In this document: in pieces, positions 34,501-46,500 of the stretch
How positions within the stretch are numbered: position 1 is the first letter of the stretch
Layout of the letters: every line of letters begins with the position of its first letter
Assembly: GCF_018812025.1 (NCBI RefSeq)
Contig: NC_063061.1
Coordinates: 37,713,366 to 37,777,365 of the forward strand
Reading direction: 5' to 3'
Source of the DNA: Megalobrama amblycephala
Lineage: Eukaryota > Chordata > Actinopteri > Cypriniformes > Xenocyprididae
DNA: 64,000 nt
The notes under the pieces: model-generated
Told to the model about the DNA's origin: nothing
Seen by the model: only the letters and a program-made list of their open reading frames with translations
Databases searched by the model: none
Position numbers and translations under genes: made by a program

Positions 34501-36445
34501 ACTCGTTAAATTACGAGAAAAAACTCGTTAAATTTCAAGAAAAAAGTTAAAAAATTTGAGAATAAACTCGTTAAATTACGAAAAAAAACTTGTTAAATTT
34601 TGAGAAAAAAGTTGAAAAAATGTTGAGAATAAACTCGTTAAATTATGAGAAAAAAACTCGTTAAATTTCGAGAAAAAAGTCGAGATAAAATGTTGAGAAT
34701 AAAGTCATTAAATTACGAGAAAAAACTCGTTAAATTTCTAGAAAAAAGTCGAGATAAAATGTTGAGAATAAACTTGTTAAATTACGAGAAAAAAACTCGT
34801 TAAATTTAGAGAAAAAAGTCTAGATAAAATGTTGAGAATAAACTCATTAAATTATGAGAATAAAGTAATTAAATTACGAGAAAAAAGTTGTTAAATTATG
34901 AGAACAAATTCGTAATTTAACGAATTTGTTCTCGTAATTTAACGACTTTTTTCTCATAATTTAATGATTTTATTCTGAACATTTTATCACGCCTTTTTTC
35001 TCAAAATTTAACGACATTTTTCTCATAATTTAACGAATTTGTTCTCGTAATTTAACGACTTTTTTCTCATAATTTAACAAGTTTATTCTCAACATTTTAT
35101 CTCGACTTTTTTCTCGAAATTTAAAACTTTAATCTCGAGATGGTTTTATTTTTTTATTATTGCTTGGCCCTAATCCTCTTCCGTAATACTCAGCTTTGAT
35201 CACAGGAATAAATTACATTTTACTATATATTCACATATAAAATGTAGTAAATGCAGCTTTGCTAAGCAGAAGATACTCAAAAACCTTTAAAAAATTTTGA
35301 TTATTCCAAACTTTTGGCTAGTGCCGTAAGTGACTGTAAGAGGTTTAACTATATCTGAGAAGAAAAGTTTCATAAAAAGATTTCTTGTTCATTTGTTTTG
35401 GTTGGTTTTCAAACCTTTCAAACCTTACAAGCTGCTTTAAATCAGATGTAACTGATTATGTAGAAAGACACAATGGAATACGTTTGTATATGATGATGAT
35501 CTTGAGGTCTTTTGTGAAATCAGGTAAACAGCACCTGCGGGTGTGTATCTGGGGTTGAGTACAGCTGGCAGACAGAAGTGCAGCGCATGGTTGGCCTGAA
35601 CGCTGAGCTCGATCACATAGATGATGGTGATGGAGGCATTCTGACCCGGAGACAAACAGCCGACACTGAGTTTGAAGACACCCGAACTCTCATCGCTCCC
35701 TTCCAACAGAAACGCCTGCTGAGCCCGAACTCACAGCATCATCATACTGATCCAGCGCCTGGAAGAGACAAATACACCCATAGCCACTTTTATTCCAGCT
35801 GACACAGAATTTATAATAAGAAAAAGATATGGGCACAAGGAAGAAAATCCCTGCTCGTTTCTTTCTGATCTGAACATTCCACATTTTTAATTAATCACAA
35901 CTACTGTGTTTTGTGTCATGGAATGAAACGCACAGGATTGTGGGATATCATATATCCTGCCTGCGGAGGCAGCATTTCTCAGTTTACGGATGCACACAGG
36001 TGTGTTTGATTAAGGTCAGAGTGAGCAGGAATCAACCACCTCTCACAGATAAAACACATTACCGCCGGTGTTTAGACTCACGCTCTGTTTGTCTTGCACC
36101 TCCGCCACAATCTCCTGCTCTCCGATCTTGGCACTGAAGTGGCAGACGGCGGCATCCCTGGGCAGCGGGAAGATGAACACGGCCTCCAGCGGATGCTCCT
36201 CCTCATTGACATACTGCAGACTGGAGCTGACAGAGGCCACATGATCCAGAACCTGCAGCTGCACTGAGATGCTCTTCAGAGGAACTGAGAGAAACACATA
36301 CATTAGAAGATCTGCACCTACTGCTGTAATTAAGAATTAAACATCATAGCGAATATAAACAATTAAAGCTGTAATTAACAGGAGGGAGTAGAGAACTTAT
36401 ACCTGGCACATTTATGTGAGACACAAGACCACAGCACCTCCTCAT
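28589..36445 (-). CDS. vwa5a: VWA5A-like gene (VIT and von Willebrand A domains), 3' end missing
   Basis: Family members pair an N-terminal VIT domain with a von Willebrand A domain; human VWA5A is a candidate tumour suppressor. Twelve exons fit: 36403-36445, 36082-36284, 35535-35758, 33663-33823, 33474-33588, 30097-30272, 29705-29793, 29470-29614, 29304-29383, 29103-29217, 28869-29027 and 28589-28692. Phases agree at almost every junction. The VIT region includes VPLKSISVQLQV and LNPRYTPA. The A domain begins GEFVFVVDRSRSM, with the metal-binding DxSxS kept and Arg where Gly is usual, and continues through LFIFTDGKV and MQPKVMQSL. Two defects stand out: a one-base frame shift near 35727 in exon 3, and TT instead of GT after exon 5. 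The last exon seen ends in open frame at a donor; the family's C-terminal region is not found. Confidence 0.85.
29860..30060. repeat. Interspersed repeat fragment in a VWA5A intron
   Basis: The stretch from GATAATTAACCTAATTAACA to CTCGTGAAATCTC matches parts of 31690-31990, 45885-45960 and 47560-47715. Four dispersed copies of one family are thus present in the window. Confidence 0.6.
30633..31320. mobile_element. TTAA-type MITE, 688 bp
   Basis: The ends TTTAAAGGTCCCGTT and the near-matching AACGGGACCTTTAAA form an inverted repeat that includes TTAA at each border, as in piggyBac-like elements. No reading frame with homology lies inside. It sits in the large intron of the VWA5A-like gene. 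Confidence 0.7.
31363..31541. mobile_element. hAT MITE, 179 bp
   Basis: It starts CAGTGCTTGAA and ends TTCAAGCACTG, a perfect 11-bp inverted repeat. Flanking 8-mers ATTGTAGG and ATTGTAAG match at seven positions, consistent with a hAT target duplication. Confidence 0.8.
31651..32145. mobile_element. hAT MITE, 495 bp
   Basis: The ends TAGGGCTGGGACAATAAA and TTTATTGACCCAGCCCTA form an inverted repeat with one mismatch. The exact 8-bp repeat TTGCAGTC flanks it at 31643-31650 and 32146-32153. The interior belongs to the dispersed family also seen at 29.9, 45.9 and 47.6 kb. Confidence 0.85.
32813..33055. repeat. MITE with AAAGCTGC ends
   Basis: The left end TTTAAAGCTGCTGTCCGTAA and the right end GTTACAGACTGCAGCTTTAA are imperfect inverted repeats with TTAA borders. 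It is related to 5355-5610. Confidence 0.65.
34258..35185. mobile_element. 928-bp palindromic element built of short A+T-rich repeats
   Basis: The ends TACGGAAGAGGATTAGGGCC and GGCCCTAATCCTCTTCCGTA are perfectly inverted, and the inverted repeat continues for more than 50 bases. The 6-bp repeat ATACTC flanks it at 34252-34257 and 35186-35191. Between the arms, 34320-34905 is a tandem array of GAGAAAAAACTCGTTAAATT-like units. 34905-35130 is the same motif in reverse orientation, so most of the element can fold on itself. It lies inside another common repeat, in a VWA5A intron. A frame read through the array is not a gene. Confidence 0.85.
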
Positions 36446-37548
36446 ACTGATGCTCTGTGAGAACAAATCAGCATTTACTGCACATTATATTTCATGTAAC
36501 GTGTGTCTGTTTGCACATAACCTCAATTACATTCCATATAATTTGCTGCGAGATAAAGAGCTGCTGTATAAAATTGTGTATCAGTACAGTAATATCATAA
36601 ACAGCAACGCATTACAAGTAACTTGAGTTACATAACCAGATTACTTTTCAAGTAACTAGTAAAGTAATGCATTACTTTTTCAGTTTACAACAAAATGTTT
36701 TGAGAGAAAGTGCAGAGGTGTTGTGTGCACTGTGTAAACATGAATGGTTATTGTAGTTCTAGACTAAATGTCAATCTCAGAATTTTACACAAACCTGTAA
36801 TAATTAACTATATTAAATTACACAAATATACTTCATGTATTTAATCGCACTTTATTAACCAATGTCTTTGCTGCTGACCTTCAGTGATCTAATTCAACCA
36901 TACTAATAAGCAAAAATGACTTAAAACGGATATAAAATATAAAACGGATAGTTCCGACCCGATTTCTGATTGGTTGAGCCGCGTTCAAAGCCGTTGTAAA
37001 ATTCCCGAAAACATACAGCTGACATGAGTATCGATGCACCACTGAGTGTGTATGTTGCTGCGTCTGTCTTAGTAACCACTCTTAGCAACGTAAACATATG
37101 TTTGTACTCAACTGATTTTGTTTATTGAAGCTTACTGCATTATGTAGAAGAGTATTGTGAGGGAGATAGAGAGACCGAGTGTATTACCTGAATTCAGTCC
37201 TATGTTCATAATAAAAAATCCGTTTGAATATCTGCTGCGATTTTGTCCTTTTAACATTTAATGGGTTTTCCCATGCCCTGCTGACAGCGCTAGTCAAAGA
37301 CATTCTCGTCTTATTTCATGTTCACAACAAGTTTCAATATAAAAGTCTTTGCGACTGAGTGACTCGCTCATAAAGACAATCTTTGCCGCCATCTAATGGC
37401 GTAATAAATGTAACTTCTGTTGCTGTTCCCGGTCAGGGACTATTTTTTTCCAGTGGAAGGAAGGCTTTTAATGATTTTACTTCATGAAAGTTGCATTGAT
37501 ACATATTTTTTGGCTTTAATATTTGTGTTGTGTGGTAACCGTTATTAT
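36446..37548. other. 5' flank of VWA5A-like gene, repeat-rich
   Basis: 36600-36690 and 37905-38030 hold GTAATGCATTAC-type motifs typical of a common fish MITE. 36930-37080 is another repeat with the motif TGATTGGTTGAGC. No upstream non-coding exon can be placed. Confidence 0.4.
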
Positions 37549-37676
37549 AAAAGCAATAAGCCCCAAGAAGCCATGGTTTACCTTGAATTTATAACAACTA
37601 TGGGTCATGCCTAACAACGCCCCTTAGCTGTTATAAATTCACTGTAAACCACAGCTTATTGGGGCTTATTGCTTTA
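37549..37676. mobile_element. Short foldback MITE
   Basis: The arms AAAGCAATAAGCCCCA and TGGGGCTTATTGCTTT are exactly inverted over 16 bases. Further pairing (ATGGTTTAC with GTAAACCA-like) lies inside. Confidence 0.7.
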
Positions 37677-38821
37677 TTAGATTAGATTTAGGAAATAAGA
37701 GTGTTGAACTTCCTTTTCCTGTATCCTCTTCTTCTTTAATCCAGAATGGCAGCACAGCTGAAAGGTTTGTATGAGCTGCGCCCTCTACTGTACAGGCATA
37801 AATATGCATTTCCTTCAGCCTGTGACTTATTCTTTTCACTTTTAGTTTCACTTTTTTTTTTTTTTGTTATTAAAAAACAAACAAGCAAGCCCAGCCCAGG
37901 TGAGAAAAAGTAATGCAAAAGTAATGTAATGCATTACTTTCCATAAAAAGTAATTAAGTAACGCAATTAGTTACTTTTTTAGGGAGTAACACAATATTGT
38001 AATGCATTACTTTTAAAAGTAACTTTCCCTAACACTGATCGTAAATACAGTAAACATACATGCTTAGAAGAATAATAGTAAGGCATTGCAATTTTAAAGG
38101 TGCTAATGGGAAATAAAAAATAATTCAAAGGTAACATTTTAAAAACGTTTAGTGTAGCTTACAGTTTTTCTCAGTCGCTTTGGTCTTGAATCATCCTGAA
38201 CATTTGCAAACCAGTAAGTGCATTTCTTGAAACAAACATTGGATTACCTGTAGAAGCCTATAACTTACTCAGAATGTATAGTTATGTTTTTGTTTGTTTG
38301 TTTGTTTTTGTTTTTTGGTTGCTAACAAGCATTGTTCAACATTGAAGCCACATTTTCAAAACTATTCATACAATCTGCATTACCAACACTAATCTTGGCC
38401 AAACAGTTAATCTCAACTCTAAAACTCACTCAGATATCTCAAAATAAGCATGTTCTACCACAACTCTGGCAACAATTCTCATTCAGTAAGCATACATGTC
38501 ATTCATGACACAATGACCTAAAAAATACTAACAGCAGAGATCATTACATAAATAATCAACTTTGATCTTTAAAGTCTGAATGCTTTTTCACCATTTCATT
38601 ATAGGATAAGAATAACATTTTTTAAATTTTACTGCCTGTACAGTATAAATAACAAATGAAAAATGCAGCAATTTTTTTTTTACATTCAAAAAAATAAAAA
38701 GTTGAAACAACAAAACAATCCGGAAGCAATAATGATTACAAAAAACAACAACAACCAACCAACCAAAAAATAAATAAATAAAAAAAAGACATCAAAACCA
38801 TGTCTAGCATTACTGGAGTCG
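37677..38821. other. No recognised gene
   Basis: MITE-like GTAATGCATTAC motifs run to 38030, then A+T-rich sequence without coding signs. Confidence 0.45.
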
Positions 38822-39099
38822 CAGCTAAGTCAGGAGGCCTTTCTGTGTGGAGTTTATATGTTGTCATCGTGTTCCTCTGGGTTTCCCCCACAGTCCAAAG
38901 ACATTTAGGACAGGTGAATTGGGGATTGTAAGTTTGCCTGTAGGTGTGAGTGTGAATATGTGCATGTGTGTGTGTAGTCCCTGTGATGGACCAGCCATCT
39001 GTCAGGGTGTTTTCCTGCCTATATGATCCAAGAAAGGCTCCAGCCTCCCTATGACCCTACAGAACGAGCACTTATGGATGGATGGATGGATGGATGGAT
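38822..39099 (+). mobile_element. L2-type LINE or SINE tail
   Basis: It contains GTTTCCCCCACAGTCCAAAG, the conserved tail motif shared by fish L2-type LINEs and their SINEs. It ends AAGGCTCCAGCC followed by (ATGG)n at 39075-39099. The 5' part is absent. Confidence 0.7.
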
Positions 39100-39109
39100 A
39101 GTACTGTGT

Positions 39110-40740
39110 GCATTTTGCATTTTGAATGTTATAGGGTTTATAATGCTTAAGATCATAAGCTTTCACAACAGCATCAAACTCATTTCCATCAACACCTCTG
39201 AATGCATAACAATGCTCAATGAAGAGCTTTGTAACAAGTTTTTCAACCACAAAATAAACATTTTCACCCAAAACAAGAATGTTGGTGATTTTACAGAATA
39301 CTGGCAGCTCATCTTTTATCTCTGTGCATATAGCAAGACCAGGTCTATATTCAGTGCCATCAAGTTTAGTCCAACTGAGTAAATGTATGTCTGTACTGTG
39401 TTCGCAAAGCATTTGCCAAGTCTTCACCATTTTCATAGTCACTTAGAGAGAAATAGTTCATTGGTCCAAATTCTTTCCGCTGTAAACTGAGCGCTTCCCA
39501 GTGACTTCCTATTGCCATTTGATGTTTTTTCACAAGCGACTTTGTGATGTTCTTAAAACTTTTTAGCATGTTTTTGAAAAATTTGTTTTTGGCCTCATAT
39601 TGCATGCTCCAAAAGTGCAAAAGAGGTCCTATTTTCCTTATGCACAAAGGATAATGGATCCATAAAATGATACTTCGGTATTAACCTTTTCTGAGGGTAC
39701 ACCAATTTGAAAAGCTGATGGTGCTCACTGATCAAGTGTTTCAAAAAAACAGTCATGCTATAAGTAACAACAGGCGAAAAGACAATATTAGTAATGTGCA
39801 GTAACATGAGCAACAAGTTCCAGTTTGGATTTCCTGGAGACACAATGTCACCAAAAAGTAAGGGTGTGTTTTGCACCAAACAGAGTGTCTGTATAGAATT
39901 CAATCCAATGGAATTTCCACAATGTTCCAAGTTGATATTTGCCGGGAGGTTTCTGCACTCTGTGTAACCAAAGTCAAAAGAATAAATCCTTAAAAGGAGA
40001 TCAATTTTTTATATGAAATTTTCAGTCATGTATCCAAATAAAAGTTTCAGCTCATACTGAGTGACACCCTCTAGTATATCATGCATTATATCAAAGGAAT
40101 AATTGGAACAAACATGAAACATACAGTAAAGTGTTCAACGAAGAGCCTCCTTTAACCCCATATACAGAGTTCAACTGTGTATCTGACTGAATGTCCCTGC
40201 AGTGCATCTCAAAGCTGGCTTTTTCACGGACAACTACCCTTAGGTCATCCTCACTATAAACATTCTGGGCATCAGATTTTTCAGTTAGACACAAGTGACA
40301 AAATTGATTACTGTTAAAAGACTCAGTAAAACCAAGAAGAGCATGCATTGCCAAGTTATCTCCTACAAACTGACAAATTGAACCATAAACCTTTTCAGAA
40401 GAAATGGGCAAATAAATCCCCTCATTCTCAAGAATTTTAACATTATTTATCAAAGGAGCTAAAATGGCATCAAATCCATACTTTTTAACATCTTCAGAGA
40501 GAAACTAAGTGGATGTTCAGTACAGCAGAGATGAACTTCGGTGGAAGATTTCTCAGAATAAAATTAAGACAGCCAATCTTGTGAATCCCATGTTTTGACC
40601 CCAGGGGATTGCAGGTCTCGAAATCATCGTAATACAGTTGTACCTGTAAGGAACTGTGTTTCGAAAACATTGGGTGGCCTCTTCAGTAACTTCCATCACT
40701 AAAGTCTTTGTAGAAAACCTGTGCAATCCTACTATTATTG
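39110..40740 (-). pseudogene. CACTA/EnSpm-like transposase, fragmented
   Basis: A large transposase can be followed on the minus strand in several broken frames. In protein order the segments are an early region with YYDDFETCNPLGSKHGIHKIG near 40.5-40.6 kb (a single run of 21 residues quoted only in part: YYDDFE...GIHKIG), then GDNLAMHALLGFTESF and CHLCL at 40.3 kb, YGVKGGS at 40.15 kb, LIPKYHFMDPL near 39.68 kb, and FWSMQYEAKNKFFK at 39.6 kb. The order and motifs match a multi-copy transposase-like family of fish. Frames change several times, and the reading ends at the L2-type tail. Confidence 0.6.
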
Positions 40741-40831
40741 CTGGGGTTGTTACAAAAGCAATGAAAAATTATGCAGTTTAGATATTAGTTTTACTGAATG
40801 TGTGAAGAGTTTTGAAAATGTGGCTTCAGTA

Positions 40832-41654
40832 TAGACCCCTTAATCGCCTACGTCACTGTGACGTCACCGCTCTAGCTGGAGGCAAAACATAAATAAGAAC
40901 TCATAGCAGGCGCGCTAAAAGTTTGAGGTTTTGACTTTAAAATGTCGTCTTCTTGTGTTTTTGGCTGCCAGAATAGAAGGAACAGTACTTTTGGATCAAA
41001 ACTAAAGTTTTACCAGATCCCGGCAGACATTCCTTCACAGAAATCAAGAAGACAACTGTGGTTGAATGCAATACAGCGTACAGACTGGACGGAGACGATC
41101 ATAAATAATACTCGTGTTTGCAGTGCACACTTCATATCAGGTAAAATAATCGATGCATATGTAATGGTGTGTTGGTTTTATCTAGTATAAATCAGCAGGT
41201 TTCTGTTTTATAGGTGAAAAGTCGCCAACTCATCGCACTAGATAGCTTAAATGTTAAACAAACATACAGCGATAGATGTGTGTGCCATCCTTTGAATGGT
41301 CTCTTAAAATAATCCACATTGCTAGCCATAATCATAGTTAGCCCAGCGTTAGGTTACATTAGACAATAAGCTTTGACAAAATTCCCCGAACCACCCGAAA
41401 GTAATTCATATGTTGTCTAGGAAATATCCAAAACTTAAGTTAATTTACAAAAATAGCTGTCACGGTCCCGCAGAACCAGTGACTGTACGTATTCGGACAG
41501 TTCTGAACCTTCTTCTGCATCTATGTTTAATAAATCCCTCCTAAAACATGCTAGCTTACGCTTGTCAACATTGAGTCCAGCGTCTCTTTTTGCCTCCAGC
41601 TAAGCCCCGCCCACCAGGAAACGTTGCAATGTTTACAAACTTTTAAGGGGTCTA
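40832..41654 (+). mobile_element. Inverted-repeat element carrying a THAP exon
   Basis: The ends TAGACCCCTTA and TAAGGGGTCTA are a perfect 11-bp inverted repeat. The interior contains a THAP-domain frame and little else. THAP domains are the DNA-binding part of P-element and Kolobok transposases, so this is probably a deletion derivative of such an element. No clear target duplication is visible. Confidence 0.6.
40942..41245 (+). CDS. THAP-type zinc-finger fragment
   Basis: THAP domains bind DNA through a C2CH zinc centre. The frame starts MSSSCVFGCQNR, giving the first cysteines. It contains KFYQIPAD, LWLNAIQRTDW and CSAHFISG, which supplies the last Cys and His of the motif. A splice donor follows at 41140 (CAG then GTAAAA). 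A candidate second exon from 41214 adds only about ten residues before a stop at 41245. The catalytic part of a transposase is absent. Either a DNA-binding-only derivative or a decayed element is possible. Confidence 0.6.
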
Positions 41655-43539
41655 TTGACCAATGCTTGTTAGCATTAAAAAAAAAACTGTAATGTACTTG
41701 ACAGTTTACAATAACTAGTTCAACCATTTTGCATTTAACAGCTTATGTGATTAACTAATGCTTACATTTTTTGAAGGGTACAACTAACAGGGAACCAGTA
41801 TAATACATTTTGAGCAAGTACATAATCAATAGCATGTATGTACCAAAGCATTTACAAATTGTTCAAAAGAATGATACATTTCTTTTATGATGTGCAAAAG
41901 TGACTAGATGATGGTGATGTGGAGGTTCAACAAGTAGTTTTGAGAATTGTGATCTTAGAAATGTTCTAATTCCACTGAGAAAAACTAATACACAACTTAT
42001 TAATAAGGAATAGTATGTGCAGATAAGCAGATGAGCGCAGAATATTAACGCAATTTAATTACAAGCGTTTCCCAAATAAAACCGTTACAAAGAAAATGCT
42101 TAACCTGTAAATAAACGTGTTCATATTCTTCTGCGCTCATCTGCACTTAGTATGCTTTATTATAATGTTTACTGAATTTGGTCTTTTAAAATCACTGTCT
42201 TAGTAACGTCAGCTACATTAAGCGTTTCAGAACGTCACACTGAAAGCGATGAAATCATTTCCACTAACTCCTTTGCTTCCTTAGAAAGTGAAAGTGAACA
42301 GGAAACACGTCTTACTGTTTTTATAAATCCTCAGCGATCGACTCAGTAAATAAGATGAAAATGACTTTCTTACTTCAGGAAGAATCGGATGATCTGGCTG
42401 AAATAAAACTGAAACTGAGAAACTGAATCAAAGCAGGGGTTCTGAGGTGAAGTTGCGGCCTGCGGGCGAGATGTTGGGCTCATGAATATTAAGTACGTCA
42501 CGTCATGGACGTGCTATGTCTCAACGTGCTTCTGCACGCCCTAGTTCAATATTCACGCTGATCAACGAGATTCACAAACCAATATACCAATATGGTTTGT
42601 AATGCACTACAGAGTTATCATTGTAAGCTAGAAAATCTTAAGTATGATCTATTTGGTTGTTCTCTTAAAATTAAGAGTATGAAATACCCCTGTCATTTGA
42701 CATAGCCTACACCTCATAGTGAAAGGCAGTGTATGTCACAAAATGTTTGTTTTTTTTCATCTTCTGTTTTTACTGAGTATCTGATTTACCCCCTTTAGAG
42801 TTTTAAAAGTCATTAGTAGGTTTTGTTGACATATGCTATTTCCTTGACACTTGGCAAGTAGCCTACTATTAAAATGTGTTATATAAACGGGTTGAATGAT
42901 TGTGGGGTCACAGATAACGGTTGTGCTGCTCTGGCTTTATGAAATCAAACCTCTCACAACTGAAAGTTTATGGTGAACAAAATGTTGGTAGCCTAGCTGC
43001 TCGTGATTAATTGGCTGTTTATTATTTCTTTATTATGTCACGGTTTGCGTTTGTTTTTATTTTCCTATGTTTCATTGTGTTTTTGGTTAGTTTCCCTGTG
43101 ACCTAGTTTTCCCCAGTAGCCTGTGTAATTAGTAATCATTTTCCTCACCTGTGTTTTGTTAATTATCTTGTAAAGGTCCTTTGTTTGTCTCATGCATATA
43201 TATCCTGTGTTCTCCCTCAGACTTTGTCTGGCTACGCGAGACTAGTACAAATGCAACGCAACATCAGTGCCATAGAAACCAATGCAAATATTCTGGAGAA
43301 GGAAAGTGTGCCACAGGGCACATAAATTGAATCTGAATAGGTGTTAAACATAGTGTGGACAGTCAGTCATTTAGTGCTAATCAGAGCTAATTATTATTTA
43401 TATATATATATATATATAATTTATTTTTATTATTTTTTATTTTTTTATTTTCTATTAACATAAACATATTATTAAAGGGAAAATATTCAGATTTGTTTAT
43501 CTGTTGCATCTAGTACATATTCACAATTCTTTCTAACAG
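41655..43539. other. Upstream region of the GIMAP-like gene
   Basis: No protein-coding exon is recognised, although the gene's start codon must lie here or further upstream. A 16-bp perfect inverted repeat (GCAGATGAGCGCAGAA) brackets about 42022-42145. 43035-43230 resembles a fragment of a Ty3/gypsy-type LTR. A TA run lies at 43401-43420. Confidence 0.45.
42284..42299 (+). promoter_or_regulatory. ISRE/IRF-like site upstream of GIMAP gene
   Basis: GAAAGTGAAAGTGAAC matches the repeated GAAANN core bound by interferon regulatory factors. A weaker GAAACTGAGAAACT follows near 42411. The same 12-mer GAAAGTGAAAGT occurs in reverse at 50468-50479, downstream of the gene. Interferon control is inferred only. 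Confidence 0.4.
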
Positions 43540-46500
43540 AGCTGCGGATTCTACTTTTGGGTCCAAAAAATGCAGAGAAAAGTTCAGCAGGAAACACTAT
43601 CCTGGGAAAAAAGGAGTTTGATTTGAAGACTTTGCGCTGTAAGAAGATACACAGTGAAATATCTGGCATGAAGATCACTGTGGTTGATACTCCAGGCTGG
43701 TGGGGAAATTTACCCTTTGAGGAAAATCCTGAACTGTACAAACAGGAAATTGTCCTGAGTGTGACTAAATGTCCTCCAGGACCTCATGTCCTGCTTCTGA
43801 TTTTAAATGTGGACACACCGTTTAAACGAAATGAAAAAGACATTCTGTGTGATAATATTAGATGCTTGGGTGAGGAAGCACACAATAGTATTGTTCACCA
43901 GTGAAGATCAGCCCGGAGGAATAACAACTCAACTGTTTGGGAATGAAACCCTCCAGTGGCTCATTGAGAAATGTGGGAACAGGTATCATGTTCTCAATAC
44001 TAAAAACTGGGGTGATGGATCTCAGGTCACAGATCTGCTTAAGAAAATACAGGAGGTGCTGGAAGGAAACAGAGGTGGTTATTATGAAATGAACAGAGAG
44101 ACTTTACAGTGTGTGAAGGAGAAGAGAAGAGAACATGAAAAGAGAGCAGAGGAAAGAAGAATGAAAAATCAGCAACTGAAAGAAAAGACAAGAACAACTG
44201 GTGAGCTTTATTTGTTGTTATTCTGTAAGGAGGGAGACCCCTTATATTAAAATAATGAGAGAAATTGTATAACATTCAAAATGGTGGCTTTGACAATGTC
44301 AGTCCCACCCTTTACTCTAGAATGCTTTTGATTCAAAAGTAGTTTTTAGCATGAATTTGTGCTAAAAAAAAAAAAAAAAAGTATTGTATTGTTTTTAAAA
44401 CTGAGCACAAACAGTAACAGAATGCTGACTTAGAATTCTAAACGTTTCTGTCTGCATGTGACCAGCAGGAGATGAACATCCACTCTCAGAGCTGAGGATG
44501 GTGCTGCTGGGTTATAATGGATCTGGGAAGAGTTCAGCAGGAAACACCATCCTGGGCAAATCTGCTTTTGATTGCAAAAGCTCACTTACATCTCTGATTC
44601 GAGAAGGAGATGTTTCAGGAAGACACATCACTGTGGTTGACACTCCAGGCCGAAGAAGAAATTACCACACAAAATACACCCCTAGACTCTATAAAGATGA
44701 GGTTGTGTTGAGTCCATCTCACTGTCCTCCAGGACCTCACGTCTTTCTCCTGGTCATACGAACGGATGTTTCTTTCACTGAAGTGTACAGAAGGGCAGTG
44801 GAGGAACATGTTGCCTTTATTGGTGCAGATGTCTGGGATCATATCATTGTTCTCTTTACCTTTGGTGACTGGTTGAGAGACACAAGCATTGAGCTGTTCA
44901 TTGAGAGTGAAGGAGAAGCTCTTCAGTCGATAATAGACAAATGTGGGAACAGATATCATGTCTTCAATAACAAGAACAAAGATGATAATAATCAAGTGAC
45001 TGAGCTGTTGGAAAAGATAGAAGAGATGGTCGCAGGAAACAAAGGAAGCTGCTTTGAGAGAAACAATCAGAATTTACAAGAGGTGAAAAACAGAAGGATG
45101 AAAGTAGAGGAAAGAGCAAAACAGATGCGAGATGAAGTGCAAGAAAGAAATGAATTGAGACATTCAACATCAGGTGAGTAAACAGTAAAAACATGGTTTA
45201 ATGTTGCTTACATACATACAGTAAACAACCCTGGTTCACTGGAAATATGTTTTTTGCTAAATGATTACGTAGATTCTTGCACGTTTCTCAGTGCTTTCAA
45301 AGTGAAATGTTAAGTGAGTGACGTCAAAAGCATGTTCAAAATTATGTTATTTTAATTTTAATTGTAGCTTGTTTCTAGAAGTCTTTGAGCTCTTTTACTG
45401 TAAATTGTACTTCATATGACTCGTACCTGAGTGCTCTGCATTGCAAGTACAATGCTGTACCAGGTGAGCTACCGAACAAGTTAAAGGGTTAGTTCACCCA
45501 AAAATTGGAGCGCCAAAGTCAAGTGATTTCAGTAAACGAGGATTCATTAAGTGATAAGTGTTTTGAAATTTCAATGGTTCACCACTAGGGGGCGTGACTT
45601 TGGCAGTTTGATATGCGCTCCGAACCACTGATTCGAAACAAAAGATTCATAAAGTTTCGAAGATTCATGAAGCAGTGTTTTGAAATCGCCCATTACTAGA
45701 TATTGTCATATTTAGTTTTTTTGGCGCACAAAAAGTATTCTTGTTTTCCTCTTGAAAGTGTTAATTGTCTTGCTGGCAATGCAGGCCTCACTTGAGCCAT
45801 CAGATTTTATGAAAAATATCTTAATTTCTGTTTCGAAGATGAACAAAGGTCTTACAGGTGTGAAATGTTTTATGAACAAAATTCAGGAGGAGCAGGTGCA
45901 GATTATTAACCTAATTAGCATTCAGTGGAAAGCATTCAGCTAATCAGCCAACAACAAGAGGTGTATACAGGTGCTGGTCATATAATTAGAATATCGTGAA
46001 AAAGTTTCTTTTTTATTGTAAATTATTTTTAAAAAATGAAACTTTCATTTATACTAGATTCCCTACATGTAAAGTAAAACATTTCAAAAGTTTTTTTTTT
46101 TTTTTTTAAATTGGTTGATTAGAGCGTACAGCTAATGAAAGTCCAAAAGTCCAGTATCTCAAAATATTAGAATATTTACATTTGAGTTTCATTAAATGAC
46201 CATCCCTACAGTATAAATTCCGGGTATCTCTTGTTCTTTGAAACCACACTAATGGGGAAGACTGCTGACTTGGCAATGGTCCAGGAGACAATCATTGACA
46301 CCCTCCACAAAGAGAGTAAGTCACAGATGGTCATTACTGAATGTGGTGGCTGTTTACAGAGTGATGTATCAAAGCATATTAAATGCAAAGTTGACTAGAA
46401 GGAAGAAATTGGGTAGGCAAAGGTGCACAAGCAACAGGGATGACCACAAGCTTGAGAATACTGTCAAGTAAAGCTGATTCAAACACTTGGGAGAGATTCA

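Noticed and set aside
34350..34550. Frame encoding a repeated LRINSLNYEKKLVKFREK motif
   Set aside because: It is a read-through of the A+T-rich tandem array in the palindromic element; no start context or homology.
42355..42426. Short ATG frame as the GIMAP first exon
   Set aside because: It ends in a stop without a suitable donor in the required phase.
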